From: JADMIH01 sp036399775
GTDB taxonomy: Bacteria; Chloroflexota; Chloroflexia; QHBQ01; JADMIH01
DNA: 64,000 nt
NCBI GenBank assembly: GCA_036399775.1
Contig: DASWMJ010000048.1
Span: forward strand, 1-64,000
Direction: 5' to 3'
The position numbers were made by a program, and so were the translations under genes. Shown piece after piece: positions 45,643 through 54,265 of this stretch; positions within the stretch are counted from its first letter, which is position 1; the number at the start of each line of letters is the position of its first letter. The notes below the pieces were generated by a model, which had not been told where the DNA came from, searched no databases, and worked only from the letters and a program-made list of their open reading frames with translations.

Positions 45643-45780
45643 CGTTACCACTAATGTGATACCAGGGAGTGCAAGCTTGGAGACTGTGTAAAAACACGAA
45701 TTTGATGTTACCATACCAATCCAGCACCTGAAAACACCCCTGAGATAAGCGATAACCGAAATCTTTAAGCGGAGGCAAAC

Positions 45781-46668
45781 ATGGATATCACTCTTGTCGC
45801 TTCGATCTTAGCCATTATTGCCTCAATCGTAACCATCAGTAAGGGTGTAATTGAAGCCTTGAAGGAAGGTGAAGCCAACAAAGGGCTTTTGCGTAAACTG
45901 GCGAGAAATCCATGGGCACGGCTTGCCACGGGCTTGGCGGTGGTAGGAGTAGGGCTATTGCTGTGGTGGGGATCTAAAACACCCTATGTACTGAATGTGG
46001 TTCTCTGGGATGTGAACTTGGACGAAAGAGGCTCTGCGCTTGCTTCCAATCAGTTTAGGGGACGCACCGACATCGGTCTTTCGAAAGAAGCATACGCCGA
46101 AATTGGAGCCTGGTGTGAGAATGATATCAGAAATAGGTTAGCTCTCACCGATGAGCCTGTAACAGCCCATATCCGAATACCTGCCGACCTAGCAAAGGAA
46201 GAAATTCAGGTTACGATGACGCCCGACGGTCCCTATGACGTATATGTAACACAGGTCACCAATGCCGGTAAAGTGAGGTGGCTTCTTGAAACCGTAGATT
46301 TGGCACAAGTGGGAGGTGATTTCGAGTTAGAGATCAGGAGGCCGGGCTATGAAGTAAAGAGCATTTCCGTAAGTAGACAACAGCAACAACCACGTGAACA
46401 GATCCTGACTCTGAAGCCCGTACCAGTGGGTGTGGGCTTCGAGAAGTTTGAGGGTACGGACAACTCGGTGCATGTGGGACTGATAAACTACTTCACAACC
46501 AGGTCACGCTTCACAGTCAAAGACCCCACTACCTTAGAGAGGCTTAGGGCGAAGATCGAGCAAGAGAAAGCTGAAATCGCAATGAACCCTTTCATACAAC
46601 AAGGAATTCGAACGACACTTGGAGTAGATTTTCTGATTTCAGGCACTTTTGAACAGAAAAAACCTTAA
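45781..46668 (+). CDS. Unrecognised membrane-anchored protein
   Basis: I do not recognise this 295-residue protein. Hydrophobic stretches at about 3-20 and 47-63 suggest two membrane helices with a basic cytoplasmic loop (EALKEGEANKGLLRKLARNPWAR) between them. The remainder is external or cytoplasmic and hydrophilic. A beta-rich segment near 165-215, FELEIRRPGYEVKSISV, resembles PEGA-like modules seen in surface proteins. GGAGG five bases before the ATG supports the start. GC is lower than in the polysaccharide genes, hinting at a different origin. It converges with the lipoprotein gene, and a short hairpin is shared by their ends. Confidence 0.7.
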   Translation: MDITLVASILAIIASIVTISKGVIEALKEGEANKGLLRKLARNPWARLATGLAVVGVGLLLWWGSKTPYVLNVVLWDVNLDERGSALASNQFRGRTDIGLSKEAYAEIGAWCENDIRNRLALTDEPVTAHIRIPADLAKEEIQVTMTPDGPYDVYVTQVTNAGKVRWLLETVDLAQVGGDFELEIRRPGYEVKSISVSRQQQQPREQILTLKPVPVGVGFEKFEGTDNSVHVGLINYFTTRSRFTVKDPTTLERLRAKIEQEKAEIAMNPFIQQGIRTTLGVDFLISGTFEQKKP

Positions 46669-46679
46669 TCCCCAAGGTT
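46656..46679 (-). terminator. Terminator for the lipoprotein gene
   Basis: On the - strand AACCTT pairs with AAGGTT and is followed by TTTTTTC. It overlaps the last bases of both convergent genes. Confidence 0.4.
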
Positions 46680-47394
46680 ATCTAAGCATTTGTACTGAGT
46701 TTGCTATATTTATGACTTCCTCCTCGGCCACGTTCGTGCCCGCTGTCGTATAAGTTATGCCGTCGTGTCTCCAAACTACAGTAACCAGGTGAGCATTATC
46801 CATAGGCCTCCTGACCAGTTGTAAAGTGGCGATGACACCTTGGATCTCAATCTCCCTTATAGAGCAATCACTCGGGTCCGGAGTGGGCACCCCAGGAGGC
46901 GGCATGAAGTCTCCTGTGCCTGGACACGGGAGTGGTCTGTAATCGCTGATTGCCGTTTGCTCAAACGTGACGTAACGGCGATAATTTTGAGGATCTTCAA
47001 GTGAGAGTTGAATTACCGCCCGCGCGCCTTCGCCAAAGATGCTTGCCCTGGAAGGAATGAAACCTGAAAGCTCCGCTGGCGCTGCCATGGGGAAATCCAC
47101 CTCCGGCTCGAAATGCCTGAGCAGATCGGCTGCCGACTGATTTCCACTTTCAGGGGTAATATCGCGCAACTGACTACCGCTGGGGTCCCCCACCGGCGGA
47201 GGGACTGCGGGGCTGCCTGTATCATCACCTTGAGTGACTGGAGTACTAAGCTCCACTGAGGCTGTTGGCGATGCAGAACGTGTGGGCACCGGAGAGGCGG
47301 GGGAATCACTGATTCCCCCGTTAGTATCACAACTCATCAACAAGAAGCCCAACGATATGACTATTAATACTCCTAGTATGCGCGGATACTTCAA
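46678..47394 (-). CDS. Unrecognised lipoprotein
   Basis: This is a 238-residue lipoprotein of unknown role. The TTG start has AAGGAGG eight bases upstream; earlier in-frame starts lack one. The signal is KYPRILGVLIVISLGFLLMSC, trimmed at the lipobox Leu-Met-Ser-Cys (Cys22), followed by a Ser/Thr/Pro-rich linker to about residue 70 (SPASPVPTRSASP). The mature domain, about 170 residues, contains a short Cys pair (LPCPG and DCSI) and ends with AEEEVINIANSVQML. The latter recalls DUF4367-like sensors of anti-sigma type, but that similarity is weak. GC is lower than average. Confidence 0.75.
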   Translation of the reverse strand: MKYPRILGVLIVISLGFLLMSCDTNGGISDSPASPVPTRSASPTASVELSTPVTQGDDTGSPAVPPPVGDPSGSQLRDITPESGNQSAADLLRHFEPEVDFPMAAPAELSGFIPSRASIFGEGARAVIQLSLEDPQNYRRYVTFEQTAISDYRPLPCPGTGDFMPPPGVPTPDPSDCSIREIEIQGVIATLQLVRRPMDNAHLVTVVWRHDGITYTTAGTNVAEEEVINIANSVQMLR

Positions 47395-47433
47395 ATTTGT
47401 TTCCTCCTTATTGACCTTATGCGCTCTGTGCAA

Positions 47434-47614
47434 TTATCGAGCCTTCATAATAGTCCGAAGGCGTAATATTGCAACATCTTGGCCGAGTTCAAGTTGGGGC
47501 GCGGAGAAGTGAGCACGAATATACGTATGCTATTCGCAGGTTATGTTTGTGATTGATCATAATATGGAACGATTTTCTTCGGCTAGCCTACTAGAAGCCT
47601 AGTAGAATATTCTC
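47434..47614. other. Divergent intergenic region
   Basis: This gap separates the lipoprotein gene (-) from the next + gene. It is AT-rich and holds two palindromes just before the + start, given separately. No gene is seen. Confidence 0.5.
47581..47605. promoter_or_regulatory. Paired palindromes, possible operator
   Basis: GGCTAGCC is a perfect 8-base palindrome and is followed at once by CTACTAG-aagc-CTAGTAG, a 7-base inverted repeat. Both lie within 35 bases of the ATG of the next gene, where a repressor could act. Confidence 0.35.
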
Positions 47615-48568
47615 ATGCAGGTAGCCGATACTATAGGCAAGTGGGTGCGCTCACCCAGGGTTAGATGGGTTGCAACAGCTGCCCTCATCCTCGTTGTGAT
47701 AGGTGGCTTTCTCATCGCCTTGGCAACACAGGCGGGCGCACTGAGGGAGTATGACTGGCGTGTAGAGCCTGCCTATCTTGTAGTGGCTGCGCTTGTTGCG
47801 CTGGGGCGGGGGGTGCCGGTGGTCTATCCCTGGTGGCGCATAGTTACGGCCTGGGGCCATAAGCTGCCGTGGTGGCGAGCCGTGCGCGTCTACTTTCACT
47901 CAGGGCTGGCACGCTACTTACCCGGCCAGTGGTGGTTCGTTGTGGGCCGCGCCTACCTTGCCGAGCGTGAGGGTATACGCAGAGCCGCCACCGCAGCCAG
48001 CACCGCCATCGAGACGGTGCTGCTCACCGGGAGCGCGCTTGTCATAGCCACGCTTGGGCTGGTGACGTTGCAGAGTGATCTATTCGCAGCCTTCTACCTG
48101 TTTCTTTTCGCGGCGGCCATAGCCGCTCTCATGGCGGAAAGCCATCACCTCATTGAACAGCTCTCGGAGCGGCTGCTGCGCTGGAAGGGCTACGAGCCTA
48201 TGCCTGCGCGGCTGCGATTGGGGGACACCACACGCATCCTCGCAGGATGTTACGCGAATTGGCTTATGTACGGCCTGACCGCCGCGCTCCTGCTCTCAGG
48301 ATTGGCGGACAAGAGTTACGCGATGCAAACAGAGAGTTACGTGCTGCAAACTCTCTCCGTCATTGGCATATTCGCTATGAGCGTGCTGGGTGGGGCCGCG
48401 CTGCTCTTCGTGCCTCAGGGCATAGCGGTCAGGGAGGGCGTGCTGGTCTACCTGCTGTATACGCTCCTGGGCGTGCCGGTGCCGCTGGCGATAGCGGTGG
48501 CTGTGCTCACCCGCCTCGTAGCTATGCTGGCGGAAGGGGTGTGGGCGCTCGTTGCCCTCAAGCTGTAA
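47615..48568 (+). CDS. LPG-synthase/UPF0104-type membrane protein
   Basis: This 317-residue protein has about eight membrane helices and resembles the lysylphosphatidylglycerol synthase transmembrane family. The region HSGLARYLPGQWWFVVGRAYLAEREG near residue 90 carries the family's YLPGxxW and R-rich loop. This membrane domain alone, without the soluble transferase domain, occurs as a putative lipid or glycolipid flippase or dolichol-sugar transferase helper. The role here is not known. Its stop overlaps the convergent FAD gene by 11 bases. Confidence 0.8.
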   Translation: MQVADTIGKWVRSPRVRWVATAALILVVIGGFLIALATQAGALREYDWRVEPAYLVVAALVALGRGVPVVYPWWRIVTAWGHKLPWWRAVRVYFHSGLARYLPGQWWFVVGRAYLAEREGIRRAATAASTAIETVLLTGSALVIATLGLVTLQSDLFAAFYLFLFAAAIAALMAESHHLIEQLSERLLRWKGYEPMPARLRLGDTTRILAGCYANWLMYGLTAALLLSGLADKSYAMQTESYVLQTLSVIGIFAMSVLGGAALLFVPQGIAVREGVLVYLLYTLLGVPVPLAIAVAVLTRLVAMLAEGVWALVALKL

Positions 48569-49511
48569 CGCCGGCGACCAACGCAACGACCTCCTCCGCG
48601 CACCCCCAGGAGAGCGTCACGCCCGCCCCACCATGCCCGTAGTTGTGAATTACCATCCCACCGCCTGGCTGCGGCTCTATCTCCAAACGCACGGCAGGCC
48701 GTCCAGGGCGCAGGCCGACCATGTGCCCCAGGACTTTCGCCTCTCGTACCTCCGGCAGCAAGCGGGCGCAACGCTCGATAATCGCCGACGCGGTAGGACC
48801 ATCCGCCTCTAAAGACCAATCGCCCTCGTCAGCGATACCGCCCAGGACGCAATCCGAGGAGCGAGGCACTATATAAGCAGAGCCATGCTCGTCGCCTTCA
48901 TCCAGTATGAAGCGGCGGGTGGGAAGCGGCTCGACCAGCACAATCTGGCCGCGAATGGGGAAGAGCGTTTCATCACCCACCAGCGTGCGCGACCCTAATC
49001 CCGCGCAATTGATTACCACCCGGCTTTCATCAGCAAGCGGCTCATCAATGGAGAGCACGTTGCGCTGCTCTATCGCTCCGCCAAGCCCCCGGAACCGGCG
49101 CATAAGGTATTCCAGGTAGATAGACATCTCTATGATGCTTGTCTCGAAAACGTAGCCATCGCTGTATCCTGGCGGTAGCTCGTCCGCAGCGGCGCGGCGG
49201 AAGTGGCCCACGCACTCGCGCCACCAGGGGTCGAGCGCAGGCTCGCGGAAAAGCTCAAGCCCCTCCGTCATCGTGACGCCCGTTTTGGGCAGCATGGCAA
49301 GCTCGCGGAACACCTCGAAGGTACGCTGTCCCCAGTTGAGCACGGCCTCTATAGGAAATGCCCTGTAAGGGTACCAGACTGCGGCGGCTACGTTGGAGGT
49401 GGTGTGCGGGGGCAAGTCCCGCGCCCATATTGACACATCATGTCCCTCTTCCAGCAGCCGTATGCCACACGAAAGCCCGGAGACACCGCAGCCTATGACG
49501 ATAACTCTCAT
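48558..49511 (-). CDS. D-amino-acid oxidase-like FAD enzyme
   Basis: This 317-residue flavoprotein of the DAO family starts with the dinucleotide motif VIVIGCGVSGLSCGIRLLEE (residues 3-22). The segment HTTSNVAAAVWYPY near 36-49 and the end HNYGHGGAGVTLSWGCA near 290-306 are hallmarks of D-amino-acid oxidase proper. It would oxidise D-amino acids to keto acids with hydrogen peroxide as by-product; in walled bacteria it could recycle D-Ala or D-Glu. A GGAG site eight bases before the ATG supports the start. Confidence 0.88.
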   Translation of the reverse strand: MRVIVIGCGVSGLSCGIRLLEEGHDVSIWARDLPPHTTSNVAAAVWYPYRAFPIEAVLNWGQRTFEVFRELAMLPKTGVTMTEGLELFREPALDPWWRECVGHFRRAAADELPPGYSDGYVFETSIIEMSIYLEYLMRRFRGLGGAIEQRNVLSIDEPLADESRVVINCAGLGSRTLVGDETLFPIRGQIVLVEPLPTRRFILDEGDEHGSAYIVPRSSDCVLGGIADEGDWSLEADGPTASAIIERCARLLPEVREAKVLGHMVGLRPGRPAVRLEIEPQPGGGMVIHNYGHGGAGVTLSWGCAEEVVALVAGVTA

Positions 49512-49530
49512 TCAGGTATCTCCTCTGGGA

Positions 49531-49585
49531 GTAGGGGTTAGGGGTCAGGTGGTTAGGGGTTAGGGGTTAGGGGTTAGGGGTCAGT
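49531..49585. repeat. GGGGTTA/GGGGTCA tandem repeat
   Basis: About seven units of GGGGTTA or GGGGTCA with period 7. It lies just upstream of the FAD gene start (on -) and is the longest pure run of this family in the window. Confidence 0.88.
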
Positions 49586-49672
49586 GAATATAATTGGACT
49601 GTAGTATAGGGGTACGAGATGTGCAATACAAGGATTGGACATTATGCCGGGTTCAAAGTTGAGGTAAATAGT

Positions 49673-49705
49673 AGTAGGGGCGACCCGGTGGGTCGCCCTG
49701 GTGGG
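49673..49705. repeat. GGGCGACCC palindromic repeat, copy 2
   Basis: It matches copy 1 in inverted orientation, including flanks (TAGGGGCGACCCGGTGGGTC and on). With copy 3, 34 bases on, it forms a larger inverted pair. Confidence 0.8.
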
Positions 49706-49738
49706 ATTGGCGTAATATGCTTGGCTGCCACCCTGGAC

Positions 49739-49761
49739 AGGGCGACCCACCGGGTCGCCCC
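49739..49761. repeat. GGGCGACCC palindromic repeat, copy 3
   Basis: AGGGCGACCCACCGGGTCGC and following Cs; inverted relative to copy 2. The pair could fold as a long hairpin before aceK. Confidence 0.8.
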
Positions 49762-49797
49762 AACGGAAAGACACCTTTATCCCCATTCTGACCTCCC

Positions 49798-51537
49798 ATG
49801 ATTACAGAGATAGATAACCTCACAGCCAATCAAACAGCAACCACGATCAAAGATGCGTTCGCTGATTATCATGCCGAGTTCAAGAGCATCACGCGCAGGG
49901 CAAAGGAGCATTTCGAGCAGCGCGCCTGGCAGCAGCTTCACGGCGATTCTGAGACACGCCTGGAGATATACAGGGACTTCGTCGCACGGGCGATAGGCGA
50001 CCTGAACCAGCGCCTGGGGGAGCAAGCCGGGGATAGGGCGCTTTGGGAAGCAGTCAAGAAGGAGTACACGCAGATTGTCTCAGGCCGCCCCGATGCTGAA
50101 TTGGCTGAGAGCTTCTACAATTCGGTCGCCATGAGGATAGTTACCTCCAAGAGCATAGATCCCGCCCTCCACTACACGGGCGCGGAGGCCGAGGTAGCCC
50201 TGCCCGCGAAAGATGAGCCGGTATATAAGGTCTATGTCAGGGAGGGCGACACAGGCACGCTGGTACGTGAGATACTACAGGACTACCGCTTCCAATGCGA
50301 TTACCAGGACCTGGAACGGGACATCGCGCTGGTAGCAGATGCTATAGATGCATCGCTGAGCGACGGGCCAGGGGAGAAGATAGAGCAGGTAGAGATCGCC
50401 AGTCCGGTCTTCTACCGGGGCAAGGGCGCATACCTTGTGGGCCGCATCTGTACGGGTTCCCACTACACGCCCCTGGTGGTGGCACTGCTGAACGAAGAGT
50501 CCGGCGTGTTCGTGGATGCCGTCTTGCTGACCGAGGATGAAGTGAGCATTATCTTCAGCTTTGCCCGCTCCTATTTCCACGTAGAAGTCGAGCACCCGCG
50601 CGCTATGGTGCGCTTCCTCAAGTCCATCATGCCCCGCAAGCCGGTAGCCGAGTTATATATCTCAATAGGCTACAACAAGCATGGCAAGACGGAACTGTAC
50701 CGCGACTTGATGCGCCACCTGGAACATTCCACCGACAAGTTTGAGATAGCCAGGGGCGAGCGGGGCATGGTGATGGTGGTGTTCACCTTGCCTTCCTACG
50801 ACGTGGTCTTCAAGATTATCAAGGACACCTTCGACTACCCCAAGACCACCACCCGGCAGGAGGTGAGGAACCACTACTATATGGTCTTCAAGCATGACCG
50901 GGGAGGCCGCCTGGTGGACGCCCAGGAGTTCGAGCACCTGCGCTTCAAGAAGGACCGCTTCTCTCCCGCGCTGCTGGACGAGTTGTTGCAAGTGGCGGCG
51001 AACACCGTATCGGTGGAAGGGGATGAGGTCTATATAAAGCACCTCTACACAGAGAGGAGGCTGGTGCCGCTCAATCTCTACCTGCAAGAGGTGGACGGAG
51101 AGAAGGCTGAGGAGGCCGTGATTGAGTACGGGCAGGCCATCAAGGATATGGCTATCACCAACATCTTTCCAGGCGACATCCTGCTGAAGAACTTTGGCGT
51201 CACGCGGCACGGCAGGATCGTCTTCTACGACTACGACGAGCTTTGCCTGCTGACCGATTGCAACTTCAGGCAGATGCCGGAGCCGCAGGACGCCGACGAA
51301 GACCTTGCCTCCGAACCCTGGTTCTCGGTGGCCGAAAACGATGTCTTCCCTGAAGAGCTACACAGCTTCCTCGGCTTGCCCCCCGACCTGAAAAAGACCT
51401 TCTTCAGCAAGCACGGCGAATTGTTCGGCGTAGATTTTTGGGCGGACCTGAAAGCGCGCTACGAAGCGGGCGAGATCATTGACATCTTCCCATACAAGGA
51501 GCAGAGGCGGCTAGCACGCTTGGCACGAGATGGTTAG
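49798..51537 (+). CDS. aceK: Isocitrate dehydrogenase kinase/phosphatase
   Basis: This 579-residue bifunctional enzyme phosphorylates and dephosphorylates isocitrate dehydrogenase, so sending isocitrate into the glyoxylate bypass. The N-terminal regulatory half shows EMBL-style AceK segments such as RICTGSHYTPLVVALLNEE near 218 and DAVLLTEDEVSIIFSF near 240. The kinase half has GYNKHGKTELYRDL near 289, VFKIIKDTFDYPK near 341 and HDRGGRLVDAQEFEHL near 366, all family marks. Length is as usual (about 570-600). AceK is known best from proteobacteria. Its presence next to aceB and aceA fits function, but the small PIN pair between them is unusual. Confidence 0.92.
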   Translation: MITEIDNLTANQTATTIKDAFADYHAEFKSITRRAKEHFEQRAWQQLHGDSETRLEIYRDFVARAIGDLNQRLGEQAGDRALWEAVKKEYTQIVSGRPDAELAESFYNSVAMRIVTSKSIDPALHYTGAEAEVALPAKDEPVYKVYVREGDTGTLVREILQDYRFQCDYQDLERDIALVADAIDASLSDGPGEKIEQVEIASPVFYRGKGAYLVGRICTGSHYTPLVVALLNEESGVFVDAVLLTEDEVSIIFSFARSYFHVEVEHPRAMVRFLKSIMPRKPVAELYISIGYNKHGKTELYRDLMRHLEHSTDKFEIARGERGMVMVVFTLPSYDVVFKIIKDTFDYPKTTTRQEVRNHYYMVFKHDRGGRLVDAQEFEHLRFKKDRFSPALLDELLQVAANTVSVEGDEVYIKHLYTERRLVPLNLYLQEVDGEKAEEAVIEYGQAIKDMAITNIFPGDILLKNFGVTRHGRIVFYDYDELCLLTDCNFRQMPEPQDADEDLASEPWFSVAENDVFPEELHSFLGLPPDLKKTFFSKHGELFGVDFWADLKARYEAGEIIDIFPYKEQRRLARLARDG

Positions 51538-51552
51538 CTCCTCCCAATAACG

Positions 51553-51581
51553 TTGCGTTGTGTATCATAATGTGCTATTAT
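51553..51581 (+). promoter_or_regulatory. Promoter candidate for the HTH/PIN pair
   Basis: TTGCGT, a 17-base spacer and TATTAT with TG one base before it form a good extended sigma70 promoter 30 bases before the ATG. The pair thus seems to be transcribed apart from aceK. Confidence 0.5.
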
Positions 51582-51610
51582 GTACGCAAGCGTAAGGGGA
51601 GGTGAGGAAC

Positions 51611-52018
51611 ATGACAAACGCATTGTTGACCACTGACGAAGCCGCACGTTTCCTGGGACTAAGCCCTTTCACAGTCAGGCGTCTGCTAAGGCAAGGTGAA
51701 TTGCCCGGCAAGAAGGTCGGTAAGCGACGTTGGCGCATCAGGCGTGCGGATTTGGAGGAATACGTGGGCGCTTCAAACAGCGGGAACAGTGGCTCCCCAC
51801 CTCAGCAACTCCAGCAAACCTGGCAAGGGCGAGGTGACCCAAAGCGCCTGGAAGAGCTAGCGGCAGAACAGGGTGTAAAGCCGGTGGACTCCTCTGGCTG
51901 GTTGCGTCTTACTGCCTGGCTTCAAGATGGCGAACCGGATGATGAGTGGAGCGTAGAGGATTTCCTCGCGCCAATCTACGAGTTGCGCGAAAGTTCTCGT
52001 GCTGAAGGTAAAGTTTGA
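51611..52018 (+). CDS. Excisionase-type HTH protein, probable antitoxin
   Basis: This 135-residue protein has a MerR/excisionase-like helix-turn-helix at about residues 5-52: LTTDEAARFLGLSPFTVRRL then GKKVGKRRWRIRRADLEEYV. The acidic tail (DGEPDDEWSVEDFLAPIY) is of the kind that wraps a PIN toxin. GGAGGTG six bases before the ATG marks the start over a GTG three codons up. It overlaps the PIN gene by one base (TGATG). I infer a toxin-antitoxin pair with autoregulation. Confidence 0.78.
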   Translation: MTNALLTTDEAARFLGLSPFTVRRLLRQGELPGKKVGKRRWRIRRADLEEYVGASNSGNSGSPPQQLQQTWQGRGDPKRLEELAAEQGVKPVDSSGWLRLTAWLQDGEPDDEWSVEDFLAPIYELRESSRAEGKV

Positions 52019-52422
52019 TGGGATCACGTGTAATTGACACCGACGTGGTCTCTTTTCTTTTCAAGAGCGAACCTGTCTCACAGCTTTACCGAAAGCATCT
52101 GGCCGACAATATCCTTATCATATCTTTTATGACGCTGGCCGAGATACGATTAGGGATGCTTGCAGCTGGGTGGGGAGCGAGACGCATCGCTCTGATGGAA
52201 GCCTTTCTGGAGCAGTTTGTCTTGTATACATGCGATAGCGAATTGTGGGACGCATGGGCATATATTACCCATTCGGAGCGAGCCAGGGGCAGAGTAATCA
52301 ACCCACAGGATGCGTGGATCGCGGCTACCGCCATTCGATATGGCATTCCGTTGATCACGCATAACCGCAAGCACTTTGAGGGTGTAGCAGGCCTGACCGT
52401 CATATCAGAGGCTGCCGGGTGA
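52018..52422 (+). CDS. PIN-domain ribonuclease, VapC-like toxin
   Basis: This 134-residue PIN-domain protein has the acidic site Asp7 (VIDTDV), Glu42 (TLAEIRLG) and Asp98 (NPQDAWIAA), plus the TxN-like THNRKHF at 114-120. VapC toxins of this fold cut tRNA or rRNA under stress. It is translated in overlap with the HTH gene upstream. The pair sits between aceK and aceB and looks like an insertion into a metabolic group. Confidence 0.85.
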   Translation: MGSRVIDTDVVSFLFKSEPVSQLYRKHLADNILIISFMTLAEIRLGMLAAGWGARRIALMEAFLEQFVLYTCDSELWDAWAYITHSERARGRVINPQDAWIAATAIRYGIPLITHNRKHFEGVAGLTVISEAAG

Positions 52423-52497
52423 AGTAGCAGAGGCGATTAGCGAGGGCCGATGCAGAGTAAGTGATATACAAGACGGAAGCGAACTCTTTCTCCCCAA

Positions 52498-52537
52498 TGT
52501 CATTCTTCGCTTCGCTCAAAATGACAAGGAAACAGGG
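52498..52537. repeat. CATTCTTCGCTTCGCTCAAAATGACA element, shortened copy 2
   Basis: TGTCATTCTTCGCTTCGCTC followed by AAAATGACAAGG shares the TCATTCT and AATGACAAGG ends of the element at 18192-18310 but lacks the middle. It forms a small hairpin of the outer parts, in the leader of aceB. Confidence 0.65.
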
Positions 52538-52637
52538 GTGGTGCTCCTCAGCCATCCCGACGCGTCAACATTCCAAACGGCTAACAAGGCGATATAGTTC
52601 TTACACAACAGCAAATCTTGATGAGGAGTACACGAAC

Positions 52638-54242
52638 ATGCAAACCCAGGAAGAAGTAACGGCTGTCGAAGGGCTGGAGATAACGGCCCCGATCTCCACT
52701 GAATACGCAGAGATATTGACGCCCCATGCGTTGCGCTTCATCGAGGCGCTCGCGTGCGAGTTCGACTCCACCCGCGAAATCCTGCTCGACCGCAGGGTGG
52801 CCCGCCAGGCCAGGATTGACGCGGGCTACATGCCCCACTTCCTGGCAGAGACCGCGACTATCAGGGAGGGGGATTGGACAGTCGCGCCCCTCCCCGCCGA
52901 TTTGCAGGACAGGCGCGTGGAGATCACCGGCCCGGCGGACCGCAAGATGATAATCAACGCCCTCAACTCCGGCGCGAAGGTCTTCATGGCCGATTTCGAG
53001 GACTCGCTGTCGCCTACCTGGGACAACCTGATCCAGGGGCAGCTTAACCTGCGCGATGCGGTGAGGCGCACCATCAGTTTCAGCAGCCCGGAAGGCAAAG
53101 AGTACAGCTTGAACGAGCAAACGGCCACCCTCATGGTGCGCCCGCGCGGCTGGCACCTTGTGGAGAAGCACGTCCACCTGGACGGCAAGCCCATCTCCGC
53201 CAGCCTGTTCGACTTTGGCCTCTACTTCTTCCACAACGCCCACGCCCTGCTTGAGCGCGGCACCGGCCCATACTTCTACCTCCCCAAGATGGAGAGCCAC
53301 CTGGAGGCCCGCCTGTGGAACGACGTATTCGTCATGGCGCAGGAGCTATTGGGCGTACCGCAGGGCAGCATCAAGGCCACCGTACTGATAGAGACTATCA
53401 TGGCGGCCTTTGAGATGGATGAGATATTGTACGAATTGCGTGAGCACTCGGCGGGCCTCAACTGCGGGCGCTGGGACTACATCTTCAGTTGCATCAAGAA
53501 GTTCCGCAACCTGCCTGAGTTCATCTACCCCGACCGCGCCCAGGTGACGATGACCACCCACCCCATGCGCTCATATTCGCTACTCGCCATCAAGACGTGC
53601 CACCGCCGCAAGGTCCACGCGATGGGCGGCATGTCGGCCTACATCCCGGTCAAGAACCAGCCCGAAGCCAACGAGCGCGCCATGGCCCAGGTGCGCGCCG
53701 ACAAAGAGCGCGAGGCGACGGACGGGCATGACGGCACATGGGTGGCGCACCCCGGCCTGGTGCCCATCGCGCTGGAAGCCTTCGACCGGGAGATGCCCGC
53801 GCCCAACCAGATAGAGCGCACCCGCGACGACGTTACCGTCACCGAAGCCGATCTGCTGGCAGTCCCAGGCGGCACTATCACCGAGCAGGGGCTACGCACC
53901 AATATCAACGTGGGGCTGCAATACCTGGCGGCGTGGCTGGCGGGTTCGGGCGCGGTGCCCATCTATAATCTGATGGAGGACGCCGCCACCGCCGAGATAA
54001 GCAGGTCGCAAATCTGGCAGTGGATACGCCACCCCGCGGGCGTGCTTGAGGACGGGCGCAAAGTGACGGTTGAGCTTTTCAGGCAAATGCTCGATGAGGA
54101 GCTACCGAAGATAGAGGCCGAAGTGGGCGCGGAGGTGTACGCCGCAGGCAAGTACGGCCAGGCGCGCCAATTGCTTACAGACCTGACGGCATCAGAGGAG
54201 TTTGTAGAATTTCTTACCATACCAGGATACGAATACCTGTAG
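52638..54242 (+). CDS. aceB: Malate synthase A
   Basis: This 534-residue enzyme condenses glyoxylate and acetyl-CoA to malate, the second step of the glyoxylate bypass. Family A marks are FMADFEDSLSPTWDN near 115, RPRGWHLVEKHV near 164, PKMESHLEARLWNDVF near 221 and GLNCGRWDYIFS near 273, with KVHAMGGMSAYIP near 324. The ATG chosen has GAGGAG nine bases upstream and gives the normal family length; the open frame further up comes from repeat-rich sequence. It is the first gene of an aceB-aceA pair. Confidence 0.95.
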   Translation: MQTQEEVTAVEGLEITAPISTEYAEILTPHALRFIEALACEFDSTREILLDRRVARQARIDAGYMPHFLAETATIREGDWTVAPLPADLQDRRVEITGPADRKMIINALNSGAKVFMADFEDSLSPTWDNLIQGQLNLRDAVRRTISFSSPEGKEYSLNEQTATLMVRPRGWHLVEKHVHLDGKPISASLFDFGLYFFHNAHALLERGTGPYFYLPKMESHLEARLWNDVFVMAQELLGVPQGSIKATVLIETIMAAFEMDEILYELREHSAGLNCGRWDYIFSCIKKFRNLPEFIYPDRAQVTMTTHPMRSYSLLAIKTCHRRKVHAMGGMSAYIPVKNQPEANERAMAQVRADKEREATDGHDGTWVAHPGLVPIALEAFDREMPAPNQIERTRDDVTVTEADLLAVPGGTITEQGLRTNINVGLQYLAAWLAGSGAVPIYNLMEDAATAEISRSQIWQWIRHPAGVLEDGRKVTVELFRQMLDEELPKIEAEVGAEVYAAGKYGQARQLLTDLTASEEFVEFLTIPGYEYL

Positions 54243-54265
54243 GAAAAGAGTAGGAGGCAACAACC

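Larger units (their letters stand above)
45439..45780. other. Intergenic region with terminator and promoter
   Basis: It contains the hairpin after the SLH gene, then an AT-richer stretch with a sigma70-like promoter and a GGAGG ribosome site for the next gene. No gene of its own is seen. Confidence 0.6.
49512..49797. other. Repeat-rich intergenic region before aceK
   Basis: It contains a GGGGTTA tandem repeat and two copies of the GGGCGACCC palindrome in opposite orientation. No gene is supported and no clear promoter or ribosome site is seen for aceK. Confidence 0.6.
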
